NCBI GenBank assembly: GCA_902776365.1
Contig: CACYPU010000001.1
Location: 310,001-374,000 of the forward strand
Direction: 5' to 3'
Source: an uncultured Bacteroidota bacterium
GTDB taxonomy: Bacteria > Bacteroidota > Bacteroidia > Bacteroidales > P3
Length of the DNA stretch: 64,000 nt
A program made the translations under genes and the position numbers. Positions 56,263 to 64,000 of the stretch are shown here, piece by piece. The notes under the pieces are model-generated. The model was given only the letters and a program-made list of their open reading frames with translations, was not told where the DNA came from and did no database searches. The number at the start of each line of letters is the position of its first letter. The first letter of the stretch is position 1.

Positions 56263-59200
56263 GTATCAAGAAGGGCTGGAAGATTACATGGATATCACTG
56301 GGCTCACTGTTGGGGCTGGTGATTCTGTTGTTGGGTGTGGCGATGTGGATTATCTTCACTCCTTCCCAGTTGACGAAACTGGTGAATCGGCTGGCTGGCA
56401 ATTTCCTGGACTGCGACGCTCATTTTGAATATGTGGACTTCACGTTGATTTCGACATTCCCAGACGCAGGACTGAAGATTAAGAACGTGACGTTGGTGAA
56501 GAAAATGGAAGGTGCGCCTAACGATACGCTGGCTTTCGTCGGCGACATCACGGTGGGTATTGACCTGATGGCGTATCTGAAGGATGACAAGGTGATTGTT
56601 CATCAAGTGTATGTGGACAACGCTGTTGCAAATTTATATATAGATAAAGAAGGACGATGCAATTTTGATATTGTTCCGCCCAGCGAGGATACTACGGCCA
56701 CCGAATTGCCGGCGCTGATAGACCTGAAAACGGTGAAGGTGATGAACCTGACGGCACGGCTGAAGGATGAGAGGGATGGAATGGACGCTGAGTTGTGCGG
56801 TATGGGACTGACAATAGATGGCCGCATGAAGGACGATGATATCCTGGGCAACATGACACTGAACAGTGACCAGTTAACAGTGACCAGTGACAACTGGAAA
56901 GTGGAAAGTGGAAAGTGGAAAGTGGTGGCCGATGTAGACAAGAAGGGTTCAAATATCGGTGCAACAGCGACAGTGAACAGTGAACAGTTAACGCTGAACA
57001 GTAGTCAGTGGGCGGTGGATGTGGAGAATCTAGAGCTAGGTGCGAATATTGACAAAGAGGGTATGTCGCTCGGCGCTACCGTGACAGTGAACAGTGAACA
57101 GTTAGCAGTGAACAGCGACGAGTCTTCTTTGGCAACGGTCCTGGAAGGTTTCTGCCTGCAGGTGAAGGGAGACAGCAGGGTGAATAATCTGGACGGCACC
57201 ATGGCGCTGAAAGTGGACAAAGGGAAGGTCGATATGGGAGGTCGGCAGATGGTGAACAAGACTCTGCAGGGGGTAAGGTCGCCATTGCTGCACGCCCAAA
57301 TACCGTTCCACTACAACATGGCGGCCAGCAGTCTTACATTGGACGAGTCCTCGGTTGACATTGCTGACCTAGGATTGCTTCTCGGAGGCACGGTTGACAT
57401 GGACTCTGTGATGAATGTCGACTTGGCTCTTCGAACTGCCGATGATTGGCGTCTGTCCAAAGTGCTTTCATATATCCCCGATGCCTATTCGTCCTTCCGC
57501 AAGGGTATGGATGTTGACGGCAGGGTGCGGTTGGATGCCACGGCGAAAGGCGCTATGGGTCATGGTGCGACGCCGGTGGTGGATGCCAGCCTGCATATGG
57601 ATGGCGGTCGCTACCATTGCCCCTCAATGATGCCATACAAGATTAGCGGTGTGTCGGGCACTGTGCAGGCACACCTCGACATGAACAAGGGTGGCGTTTC
57701 GAGGGTGAAGATCGACAGGCTGTATGCCGGCACGGAGGATGTCCGAATGATGCTGTCGGGTAGAGCCGACGACCTTTTTGGGAACATGCGTGTGGATGCC
57801 ACAATGAAAGGCTCGTTACCCTTGGACAATCTAGCTCTGTTCCTGCCCGAGGACATGGAACTTGAGGCAGAAGGCAGCGCCTCGCTGGATGCCCATGCAA
57901 AGTTTGCCATGGGAGACCTGCGGGAGAGAAACTTCGAGAAGATGGATGTCTCAGGCAACCTGCAGATTCGTGAAGCTGATATTGACTATATGGGTCTGCT
58001 CGCTTCGTTCCCAGAGATGAATATGGCTGTGGCTCTTCCTGCACAAAAGCAGGATGGCAAGATGGCCGAAGTGCATATCAGTGGCGGAGGCAACGGAAAA
58101 CTGGTTGTCGAAGCGGGCCCTGCCAGACTGGAGAGCGATTGTGAGGCATTTAATATTTTGGTCGCCGTGAACGATTTGCTGAAGGAAGACTTGATGGCAG
58201 CCTATGACATAGAAATAGGGGAGACGGAATTCACAATGGATGAGACGCAAGTGTCGTTGGGAGACCTGAGTCTGAAAGGTACTATGGAAAACGATGATTC
58301 GGGAGACGGATTCCTTGCGCAGTTCAATCCACATTTTGGCTTCACAACGCATAACGCCTCGCTGTTCATGCCACAACTGCCCGAGGCTGTTTTGTTGACG
58401 AACCTGGAACTCGACTATTCGCCTGAGATGTGTGAAATTCTTTCGGCACAAGTCAAGATGGGTCATACCGACCTCGACCTTTTTGGACGTGTGGAGAATA
58501 TGGGAGATTGGATGGCAGGAGAGGATATGCTGAGAGGCTACCTCAATCTTTCGTCAGAGTATTCCGACGTGGATCAAATGATGAACCTCTTCAGCGGTGC
58601 CGGCAGCGACCCCGCCGAACTCGAAGCCATGCGTATAGAGGACACTGTTCCCGCCGACGCCAACCCATTCATTGTGCCCAAGAATGTGGACCTAACGCTG
58701 TTGACACAAATCAACCGTTGTGTGGCTTTCGGTAACGACCTGCGCGATGTGTCGGGCGAACTGACGGTAAAGGACGGTGTGGCGGTGCTCGACCAGATGG
58801 GTTTTGTATGCAAGGCGGCACGCATGCAGCTCACCGCCATCTACAAATCGCCTCGTCCCAACAACCTTTTCACCTCCATCGACTTCCATCTCCTCGATAT
58901 CCAAATTGATGAGCTACTGGATATGATACCCTGTGTCGACACCCTCGTCCCGATGCTGAAGGCCTTCAACGGCAATGCCGACTTCCATCTGGCAGGAGAG
59001 ACTTTCCTCGATGCTTACTACCATCCCAAGATGAGCTCGCTGCTCGGCTCGGCGGCCATCAGCGGTAAAGACCTTGTGGTCTTCGAGGACGAATCGCTCG
59101 CCAGAACCGCCAAACTTATAGGTCTTAAGAGTTGGAAAGATGATGACAATAAGATAAAGATTGACAGCCTCAGTGTCGAGATGACCTGTTTCCGCAAGGA

Positions 59201-59486
59201 GATAGAGGTTTATCCTTTCTTGCTGAACATGGGGAAATATAGTTTCTGCATCTCGGGTATCCATAATCTTGACAACCTCTGCAACTACCATATTGAACTG
59301 TTGAAGAACCCCCTTATTGTCAAGGTCGGTGTGGATATCAAAGGCCCCTTGTCCGACCCCAGCATCAGTTTGGGCAGTGTGCGCTATGGCGACTTCTACA
59401 AGCCTGAGAAAGTGGGTGCCGCCAGTAAGAAGGCTTTGGAACTGAAGAATATGATACGTCGTGAACTAGAACGAAATGTTAGATGA
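56259..59486 (+). CDS. AsmA-family protein with internal repeat modules
   Basis: A 1075-residue AsmA/TamB-like protein with an N-terminal membrane anchor (WISLGSLLGLVILLLGVAMW), then NRLAGNFLDCDAHFEYVDFT and long beta-helical domains. It ends with a segment (NPLIVKVGVDIKGPLSDPS) typical of the C-terminal AsmA_2 domain. AsmA-like proteins are proposed to move phospholipids between membranes. Residues about 195-290 hold three modules of repeat-derived sequence (NSDQLTVTSDNW, NSEQLTLNSSQW, NSEQLAVNSDES) separated by a partly duplicated VDKKGSNIGATATV / IDKEGMSLGATVTV stretch. It overlaps the next gene by 4 bases. Confidence 0.82.
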   Translation: MSIKKGWKITWISLGSLLGLVILLLGVAMWIIFTPSQLTKLVNRLAGNFLDCDAHFEYVDFTLISTFPDAGLKIKNVTLVKKMEGAPNDTLAFVGDITVGIDLMAYLKDDKVIVHQVYVDNAVANLYIDKEGRCNFDIVPPSEDTTATELPALIDLKTVKVMNLTARLKDERDGMDAELCGMGLTIDGRMKDDDILGNMTLNSDQLTVTSDNWKVESGKWKVVADVDKKGSNIGATATVNSEQLTLNSSQWAVDVENLELGANIDKEGMSLGATVTVNSEQLAVNSDESSLATVLEGFCLQVKGDSRVNNLDGTMALKVDKGKVDMGGRQMVNKTLQGVRSPLLHAQIPFHYNMAASSLTLDESSVDIADLGLLLGGTVDMDSVMNVDLALRTADDWRLSKVLSYIPDAYSSFRKGMDVDGRVRLDATAKGAMGHGATPVVDASLHMDGGRYHCPSMMPYKISGVSGTVQAHLDMNKGGVSRVKIDRLYAGTEDVRMMLSGRADDLFGNMRVDATMKGSLPLDNLALFLPEDMELEAEGSASLDAHAKFAMGDLRERNFEKMDVSGNLQIREADIDYMGLLASFPEMNMAVALPAQKQDGKMAEVHISGGGNGKLVVEAGPARLESDCEAFNILVAVNDLLKEDLMAAYDIEIGETEFTMDETQVSLGDLSLKGTMENDDSGDGFLAQFNPHFGFTTHNASLFMPQLPEAVLLTNLELDYSPEMCEILSAQVKMGHTDLDLFGRVENMGDWMAGEDMLRGYLNLSSEYSDVDQMMNLFSGAGSDPAELEAMRIEDTVPADANPFIVPKNVDLTLLTQINRCVAFGNDLRDVSGELTVKDGVAVLDQMGFVCKAARMQLTAIYKSPRPNNLFTSIDFHLLDIQIDELLDMIPCVDTLVPMLKAFNGNADFHLAGETFLDAYYHPKMSSLLGSAAISGKDLVVFEDESLARTAKLIGLKSWKDDDNKIKIDSLSVEMTCFRKEIEVYPFLLNMGKYSFCISGIHNLDNLCNYHIELLKNPLIVKVGVDIKGPLSDPSISLGSVRYGDFYKPEKVGAASKKALELKNMIRRELERNVR
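56861..56923 (+). repeat. Double array in asmA: AACAGTGACC then GTGGAAA
   Basis: Units of CAGTGACCAGT/GAACAGTGA followed by four GTGGAAA units, in frame (NSDQLTVTSDNWKVESGKWK). Confidence 0.88.
56970..57010 (+). repeat. GAACAGT array in asmA
   Basis: Four units of GAACAGT/TGAACAGT in frame (VNSEQLTLNSSQ), repeated module two. Confidence 0.85.
57082..57117 (+). repeat. GAACAGT array in asmA (third copy)
   Basis: Four units of GTGAACA in frame (VNSEQLAVNSDE), module three. Confidence 0.85.
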
Positions 59487-60001
59487 GAAAATTTTTTCAT
59501 AGATACCAATCGACCATACATGGCAACTACCGAAAGGCATACTTGAGGAGCGGTCTGTTGACGGGAATAATGCTGGTGTTGTACCTGCTGGTGCGGTGGA
59601 TGATGAACAATCCAGCCGAAAGCCCCATCTCTTTCCTCAGCGACGGCATCCTGCTGGTGGCGGGATTTCTCTTCTCCATGCTCTACCGCAACACGTTGCC
59701 CGACCGCAAGGCCACCTTGAAGGAGTTGATGCTCTTTGGCCTGGGCACTGCCATTTTGGCATGCTTTTTGTATGGTTTATTTATATGGGTGTCCGGATTT
59801 GCCATTCCGGGACAAATTGAGTTGTTTACCAACACGATGAAGGGATCCGGAGAATTTTCCAAGTTTCCTGCCCACTACTGGTCGGCGTTCTGGGCTTTTA
59901 TCGCGGCTGTCTTTATGGCAGTTCTCGGCGGATTCGGAGCCTTTATCTCGGCACTCATCCTAAAAAACGAAAAACCTGTTGTAAAAACAAAAAAACAATA
60001 A
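59483..60001 (+). CDS. DUF4199 membrane protein
   Basis: A 172-residue membrane protein of four helices: LLTGIMLVLYLLVRWM, DGILLVAGFLFSML, GLGTAILACFLYGLFIWVSG, SAFWAFIAAVFMAVLGGFGA. This four-helix order and its position directly before a DPM1-type glycosyltransferase are typical of DUF4199. It may assist polyprenyl-sugar handling (inference). It overlaps asmA by 4 bases; a 159-bp repeat array lies downstream. Confidence 0.78.
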   Translation: MRKFFHRYQSTIHGNYRKAYLRSGLLTGIMLVLYLLVRWMMNNPAESPISFLSDGILLVAGFLFSMLYRNTLPDRKATLKELMLFGLGTAILACFLYGLFIWVSGFAIPGQIELFTNTMKGSGEFSKFPAHYWSAFWAFIAAVFMAVLGGFGAFISALILKNEKPVVKTKKQ

Positions 60002-60160
60002 CCTTTTAAACCCTTTAAACCTTAAACTTTAAACCCTTTAACCCTTTTAAACCTTTTAAACCCTTTAAACCTTTTAACCCTTTTAAACCCTTTAACCCTT
60101 TTAAACCTTTTAAACCTTTTAAACCCTTTAAACCCTTTAAACCCTTTAACCCTTAAACCA
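60002..60160 (+). repeat. Long TTTAAACCC tandem array
   Basis: About 159 bases of 8-10 bp units TTTAAACCC, TTTTAAACC and TTAACCC, filling the whole gap between DUF4199 and the glycosyltransferase. The last unit ends against the ATG. Confidence 0.95.
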
Positions 60161-61093
60161 ATGGACATTTCAATCGTTGTACCTTCATATAATGAGGACG
60201 AATCGCTTCCTCATCTGGCAGAATGGATCGACCGCGTAATGCGTGAGCATGGTTTCAGCTACGAGGTCATCATTGTTGACGATGGCAGCCGTGACGGCAC
60301 CTGGCAGGCCGCTGAGAAGCTCCATGCCGCCAACCCCTGTTACCGTGGCATCAAGTTCCGCCGCAACTATGGTAAGTCCGCCGCCCTCAACACCGGTTTC
60401 TCTGCCGCCCAGGGCGATGTGGTCATCACCATGGATGCCGACTTGCAGGACAGCCCCGACGAGGTGCCTGAACTCTATCGTATGATAAAGGAGGAGGGGT
60501 ATGACCTCGTCTCTGGATGGAAGAAGAAACGTTACGACTCCAAATTGGCAAAGAATATCCCGTCGAAGTTCTTCAACTGGACCACCCGTCGCATGAGTGG
60601 CATCAACCTGCACGACTTCAATTGTGGTCTCAAGGCCTACCGCCACGATGTGGTGAAAAGCATCGAGGTCTATGGCGAGATGCACCGCTTCATCCCTGTC
60701 ATCGCCAAATGGTCAGGCTTCGGCAAGATTGGCGAGAAAGTCGTCCAGCACCGGAAACGTGAATTTGGCGTCACCAAGTTCGGCATGAACCGTTTCATCA
60801 ACGGCTACCTTGACCTTATGTCCATCATGTTCATGTCGAAATTCGGCAAACAGCCCATGCACTTCTTTGGTGCTGTGGGTACGGTGTCGGGACTCTTCGG
60901 CTTCATCTCACTCATCGTCGTCATTATCATGCGTCTGAGCGGACACATAGCCCTCACCAACAGCGTGTGGTTCTACCTCTCCATGCTCTTCCTGGTGTTG
61001 GGCGTGATGCTCTTCCTTGCCGGTTTCCTCGGCGAACTCATCTGCCGTAACTCCACCACACGCAACCAATACCTTATCGAAAAAGAACTTTAA
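60161..61093 (+). CDS. Polyprenyl-phosphate glycosyltransferase (GT2)
   Basis: A 310-residue GT2 enzyme with two C-terminal helices. GT-A signatures are ISIVVPSYNEDESLPHL, EVIIVDDGSRDGTWQAA, FRRNYGKSAALNTGF, VVITMDADLQDSPDEVPEL and HRFIPVIAKWSGF followed by HRKREFGVTKFG. This is the ArnC/DPM1/GtrB pattern, moving a sugar to undecaprenyl phosphate. It follows DUF4199. Confidence 0.9.
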   Translation: MDISIVVPSYNEDESLPHLAEWIDRVMREHGFSYEVIIVDDGSRDGTWQAAEKLHAANPCYRGIKFRRNYGKSAALNTGFSAAQGDVVITMDADLQDSPDEVPELYRMIKEEGYDLVSGWKKKRYDSKLAKNIPSKFFNWTTRRMSGINLHDFNCGLKAYRHDVVKSIEVYGEMHRFIPVIAKWSGFGKIGEKVVQHRKREFGVTKFGMNRFINGYLDLMSIMFMSKFGKQPMHFFGAVGTVSGLFGFISLIVVIIMRLSGHIALTNSVWFYLSMLFLVLGVMLFLAGFLGELICRNSTTRNQYLIEKEL

Positions 61094-61134
61094 CCCATAA
61101 TCGTTAACCGTTAACCTTTAAACTTTAACCGTTA
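61094..61134 (+). repeat. GTTAACC/TTTAAAC array
   Basis: About five units of CGTTAACC/TTTAAACT in the gap before ychF, the same family as 39677-39752. Confidence 0.82.
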
Positions 61135-61135
61135 C

Positions 61136-62266
61136 ATGAGTCTGCAATGTGGTATAGTAGGATTGCCCAACGTGGGCAAGTCGACCCTCTTCAACTGCTT
61201 GAGCAACGCTAAGGCTCAGGCAGCCAACTTCCCGTTTTGTACCATCGAGCCCAATGTGGGTGTCATCACAGTCCCCGACGAGCGTCTCGCTAAACTCGTT
61301 GAAATCGAACGCCCAGCCTCTGTCGTTCCCGCCACTGTCGAAATTGTCGACATCGCAGGTCTTGTCAAAGGCGCCTCAAAAGGGGAGGGACTGGGCAACA
61401 AATTCCTCGCCGACATCCGCAACTGTGACGCCATCATTCATGTGCTCCGCTGTTTCGACGACGACAATATCACCCATGTCGATGGTACTGTCGACCCTGT
61501 GCGCGACAAACTGACCATTGATACAGAACTGCAGTTCAAAGATCTTGAAACCATCGAGAACCGCTATGACAAGGAAGTCAAAAAAGGCAAAGCCGGCGGC
61601 GACGCCCGTGCCAAGAAGCTTGTCGAGGTGATGGACCTTTACAAGGAGGCGCTGCTCGCTGGCAAGAGTGCCCGCACCGTGCAGCTCGACGATAACCAGG
61701 CCGAGGTAGCTCGAGACCTCATGCTCCTCACCACCAAGCCCGTCATCTATGTCTGCAATGTCGACGAGGCCTCCGTGGTCAACGGCAACAAATATTCGCA
61801 GGCCGTCATCGAGGCCGTCAAGGAAGAGGGATGCCAGTGGCATCCCGGGCAAGGCATGGGTGATGAAGTGCTCCTCATCGGCGCCGGCATCGAGGCCGAC
61901 ATCGCCGAACTCGAGACCTACGAAGAAAAACAGCTCTTCCTCGAGGACCTCGGCCTCAAAGAATCTGGCGTCAACCGTCTCATCAAGGCCGCCTACCGGC
62001 TCCTCGGCCTCCAGACCTTCCTTACCGCTGGCCCCAAGGAGTGCCGTGCGTGGACTTTCAAGAAAGGAATGAAAGCCCCTCAGACCGCAGGCATCATCCA
62101 TTCCGACTTCGAACGCGGTTTTATCCGCGCCGAAGTCATCAAGTATGACGACTACGTAACCCTCGGCTCCGAAGCCAAATGCCGTGAAGCCGGCAAGATA
62201 GCCGTCGAAGGCAAAGACTACATCGTCCAGGATGGCGACATCATGCACTTCAGATTCAACGTATAA
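61136..62266 (+). CDS. ychF: Redox-regulated ATPase YchF
   Basis: A 376-residue OBG-family GTPase/ATPase. G1 is [14 protein letters not shown], then [22 protein letters not shown]3 [20 protein letters not shown], the NVDE G4 variant (CNVDEAS) and the C-terminal TGS domain ending [13 protein letters not shown]. It acts in the cytoplasm in translation and stress response. The length is typical. Confidence 0.97.
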   Translation: MSLQCGIVGLPNVGKSTLFNCLSNAKAQAANFPFCTIEPNVGVITVPDERLAKLVEIERPASVVPATVEIVDIAGLVKGASKGEGLGNKFLADIRNCDAIIHVLRCFDDDNITHVDGTVDPVRDKLTIDTELQFKDLETIENRYDKEVKKGKAGGDARAKKLVEVMDLYKEALLAGKSARTVQLDDNQAEVARDLMLLTTKPVIYVCNVDEASVVNGNKYSQAVIEAVKEEGCQWHPGQGMGDEVLLIGAGIEADIAELETYEEKQLFLEDLGLKESGVNRLIKAAYRLLGLQTFLTAGPKECRAWTFKKGMKAPQTAGIIHSDFERGFIRAEVIKYDDYVTLGSEAKCREAGKIAVEGKDYIVQDGDIMHFRFNV

Positions 62267-62270
62267 TCAC

Positions 62271-64000
62271 ATGAAAGGTTTAATAGGTTTAAGAGGTTTT
62301 AAAGGTTTGAGAGGTGCGCGTCTTTTGCCCGTCACCTTTTTAACCTTTTCAACCCTTTTAACCTTTTTAACCCTCTCCTCTTGCTCCACCCAGAAAGCCA
62401 AGTGGGTCAACATCCAGTACCATAACCTCACCTGTCACTACAACGTTTGGTGGAACGGTAACGAAAGCCTCAAGGCTGGACGGCTGAAACTCAAAAAGCA
62501 AGCCGTCGACGACTACACTCAACTCATCCCCATCGAAAACCTCGGCACCGACGAGTTGTCTCGCTCCCTCAATCCTGAGTTCGACCGCGCCATCGAGAAA
62601 GGCGTCAAAGGCATCAGGGAACATAGCATCTTTGTCAAAGGCCAGGAACATGTGCCCTACATCAAGGAATGCTACCTCCTCACCGCCTACGCTACCTTCT
62701 ATAAGCACGACTTCGTCTCCACCGTCAACTCCTGCAACATCCTTGTCAGTCAGTTCCCCGGCACACGCGCCGGCGACGAAGGCGCCGTCCTCCTTGCCCG
62801 CTGCCAGACCATGGAGAAGCAGTACCCCGAGGCCGAAGCAGCCCTCGACCAGCTTGTGCGCAACCTCGACAAAGGCAACTTCTCCCGCTCTCAGCGCGAC
62901 AAGCTCTACCTCGCTATGGTCGAAGCCACCGTGCCACAGGAGAAATACAAGAAAGCCGTCGAATATATCCATCTCGCCATCGACGCCTCCTCCGACAGCT
63001 ACACGCGCGCGCGTCTCTATTTCCTTATGGCCCAGATCTACCGTAAGCTCGACAAACGCACCGTCGCCGCCAAATACTACGGCGAAGTGCTCTCCTGCAA
63101 CCCGCCCTACGTTATGGAGTTCAACGCCCGCCTCGGCGAAGCCTCCTGCGCCGACCTCCAAAACTCCGACACCGCCAAGCTTGCCCGTCAGCTCGACCGC
63201 ATGCTCTCCGACAAGAAGAACGAGGAATACCTCGACCAGATATACTACGCCAAAGGCGAAATGTACCTCGGTGTCAAGCAGCCCCAGAAAGCCTGCGAAA
63301 ACTACCGCCTCTCCGTCGCAGCGTCCACTGTCAACAAGGCACAGAAAGCCCAGTCGTCTCTTCGCATGGGTGAGGTGCTCTACGATATTTTCGAGGACTA
63401 TGACCAGGCCCAGAGCTACTACGACACCGCCATCCATATCATCACCCCCGACTATCCCAATTACCCCGCCATCCGCCGCCGCTACGACATGCTCACCGAG
63501 CTCGTCTCCTTCACCCGCGTCTACTCCCGCTGCGACAGCCTCAAAGCCGTCGCCGCCATGCCTGAGTCCGAACGCATGAACCTCATCAACGGCAAGATTG
63601 AAGCGCTTAGAAAGCAGGAGGAAGAAGCCCGCGAGAAAGAGCTCATGGAGGAACTCCTCTCCGACGCCCGTGCTCAGCAGAACACCCTCTCCGGCGACTG
63701 GTACTTCTACAATCCCCAGACCGTCCAGAAAGGCAAGGAAACCTTCCGTCAACGGTGGGGCACCCGCACCCTCGAAGACCTCTGGTTCCTCTCCAACAAG
63801 AATACGATGTCTATGCTCACTTTCGACGATGAGCCCGACTCCGACTCAAGCAATAACGCAATAACGCAATCACGCAATCAAGACACCTCAAGCAATAACG
63901 CAATAACGCAATCACGCAATCAATACGGCGACCCCACCGACCCCCACAGTCCTGCCTATTATCTCAAGGACCTCCCCACCTCGCCGCAGCAGTTCGACTC
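62271..64000 (+). CDS. porW: T9SS lipoprotein PorW/SprE, 3' end cut by window edge
   Basis: Partial lipoprotein, 576 codons seen, open to the window edge. Start ATG 62271. The signal peptide (MKGLIGLRGFKGLRG, then TFLTFSTLLTFLTLSSCST) is built from the GGTTTAA/AACCTTTT repeat. The start of the mature part, AKWVNIQYHNLTCHYNVWWN, is the conserved opening of PorW/SprE. Many TPR-like helices follow (KECYLLTAYATFYKHDFVST and others). PorW/SprE is an outer-membrane-linked component of type IX secretion, which fits the T9SS cargo genes in the window. A duplicated 36-base repeat insert lies near 63846-63928. Confidence 0.87.
   Translation, partial: MKGLIGLRGFKGLRGARLLPVTFLTFSTLLTFLTLSSCSTQKAKWVNIQYHNLTCHYNVWWNGNESLKAGRLKLKKQAVDDYTQLIPIENLGTDELSRSLNPEFDRAIEKGVKGIREHSIFVKGQEHVPYIKECYLLTAYATFYKHDFVSTVNSCNILVSQFPGTRAGDEGAVLLARCQTMEKQYPEAEAALDQLVRNLDKGNFSRSQRDKLYLAMVEATVPQEKYKKAVEYIHLAIDASSDSYTRARLYFLMAQIYRKLDKRTVAAKYYGEVLSCNPPYVMEFNARLGEASCADLQNSDTAKLARQLDRMLSDKKNEEYLDQIYYAKGEMYLGVKQPQKACENYRLSVAASTVNKAQKAQSSLRMGEVLYDIFEDYDQAQSYYDTAIHIITPDYPNYPAIRRRYDMLTELVSFTRVYSRCDSLKAVAAMPESERMNLINGKIEALRKQEEEAREKELMEELLSDARAQQNTLSGDWYFYNPQTVQKGKETFRQRWGTRTLEDLWFLSNKNTMSMLTFDDEPDSDSSNNAITQSRNQDTSSNNAITQSRNQYGDPTDPHSPAYYLKDLPTSPQQFD
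62274..62315 (+). repeat. GGTTTAAGA array in the porW signal peptide (first half)
   Basis: About five units of AGGTTTAA/AGGTTTTA/AGGTTTGA coding the Lys/Arg-rich n-region KGLIGLRGFKGLRG. Confidence 0.92.
62333..62373 (+). repeat. CCTTTTTAA array in the porW signal peptide (second half)
   Basis: About five units of ACCTTTTTAA/ACCCTTTTA, complementary to 62274-62315, coding the hydrophobic core TFLTFSTLLTFLTLSS. It forms an inverted pair with the first half. Confidence 0.92.
63846..63928 (+). repeat. Duplicated AACGCAAT/CACGCAAT array in porW
   Basis: Two copies of a 36-base block (four 8-bp units AGCAATAA, CGCAATAA, CGCAATCA, CGCAATCA) separated by GACACC, coding SSNNAITQSRNQ twice. Confidence 0.92.

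Noticed and set aside
62367-63752. Open frames over porW on both strands (minus 62367-63752, plus 62632-63579)
   Set aside because: Ser/Pro/Thr- or Gly/Val-rich shadows. The frame from ATG 62271, which runs to the window edge, carries the PorW lipobox and TPR helices.
341-63928. Repeats as pure assembly artefacts
   Set aside because: Most arrays inside genes preserve reading frame and fit sensible positions (signal peptides, loops); this would be unlikely for random errors. Read evidence is still needed.

Overview
The window is about 64 kb of chromosome from a member of the Bacteroidales (Bacteroidota), probably an uncultured gut or rumen lineage. The assignment rests on promoters of the Bacteroidota type (TTTG, about 20 nt, TAnnTTTG), a type IX secretion / gliding gene set (PorW/SprE, T9SS C-terminal sorting domains, CHU_C domains), FISUMP, DUF6266, DUF5723, DUF3822 and DUF4199 proteins, a membrane pyrophosphatase and an NfnAB-like fused flavoprotein. 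No rRNA, insertion sequence, prophage or CRISPR array was seen. Both ends cut genes: a threonine aldolase on the left and PorW/SprE on the right.

Layout. 1-8.5 kb: threonine aldolase, a secreted protein, FeoB, a lipoprotein with a disrupted start, a DUF362 lipoprotein, DUF6266, a divergent HTH/hypothetical pair and a T9SS cargo protein. 8.9-18 kb: FISUMP lipoprotein, TrmO, an ECF sigma factor with a membrane-anchored CHU_C protein, RNase P RNA, a DUF4810/DUF799 lipoprotein pair, ComB, PAP2 phosphatase, SulP transporter and YebC. 18.4-22.7 kb: DUF3822-RsmD-PurC, a CYTH protein and a YoeB-like toxin-antitoxin pair. 22.7-35.8 kb, minus strand: membrane proteins, NfnAB-like protein, M20 dipeptidase, lipoprotein flavodoxin, glutathione peroxidase, YqiA-like hydrolase, DUF58, thioredoxin, Der, DUF5723 and partners. 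35.8-46.4 kb, minus strand: two large T9SS-type surface proteins, a 57-residue winged-helix protein, a ferritin-like protein, tRNA-Arg, GNAT, a barrel protein, a second ECF sigma factor and a glycosyltransferase. 46.5-53.6 kb, minus strand: Tgt, a small phage-like protein, AlaRS, a GroES-like protein and HppA. 53.7-64 kb, plus strand: PyrE, a SUMF1 protein, Hpt, a lipoprotein, AsmA, DUF4199, GT2, YchF and PorW.

The standout signal is a small dictionary of short tandem repeat words, mostly 7, 8 or 10 bp per unit, such as TTTTTCA, CTTTCAC, CACTGAC, AATTAAG, CCACTAT, CACTCCCCAG and TTTAAACC. The same words recur at unlinked loci. They fill intergenic gaps, cross start and stop codons, lie in frame inside conserved enzymes (FeoB, AlaRS, CYTH, DUF58, threonine aldolase), occupy a peripheral part of RNase P RNA, and supply the hydrophobic core of at least six signal peptides. 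Recurrence of identical words at separate sites is hard to explain by local slippage alone and suggests an active copying or spreading process.

Limits: all family assignments are from reading motifs, without database searches. Promoters and terminators are pattern matches.
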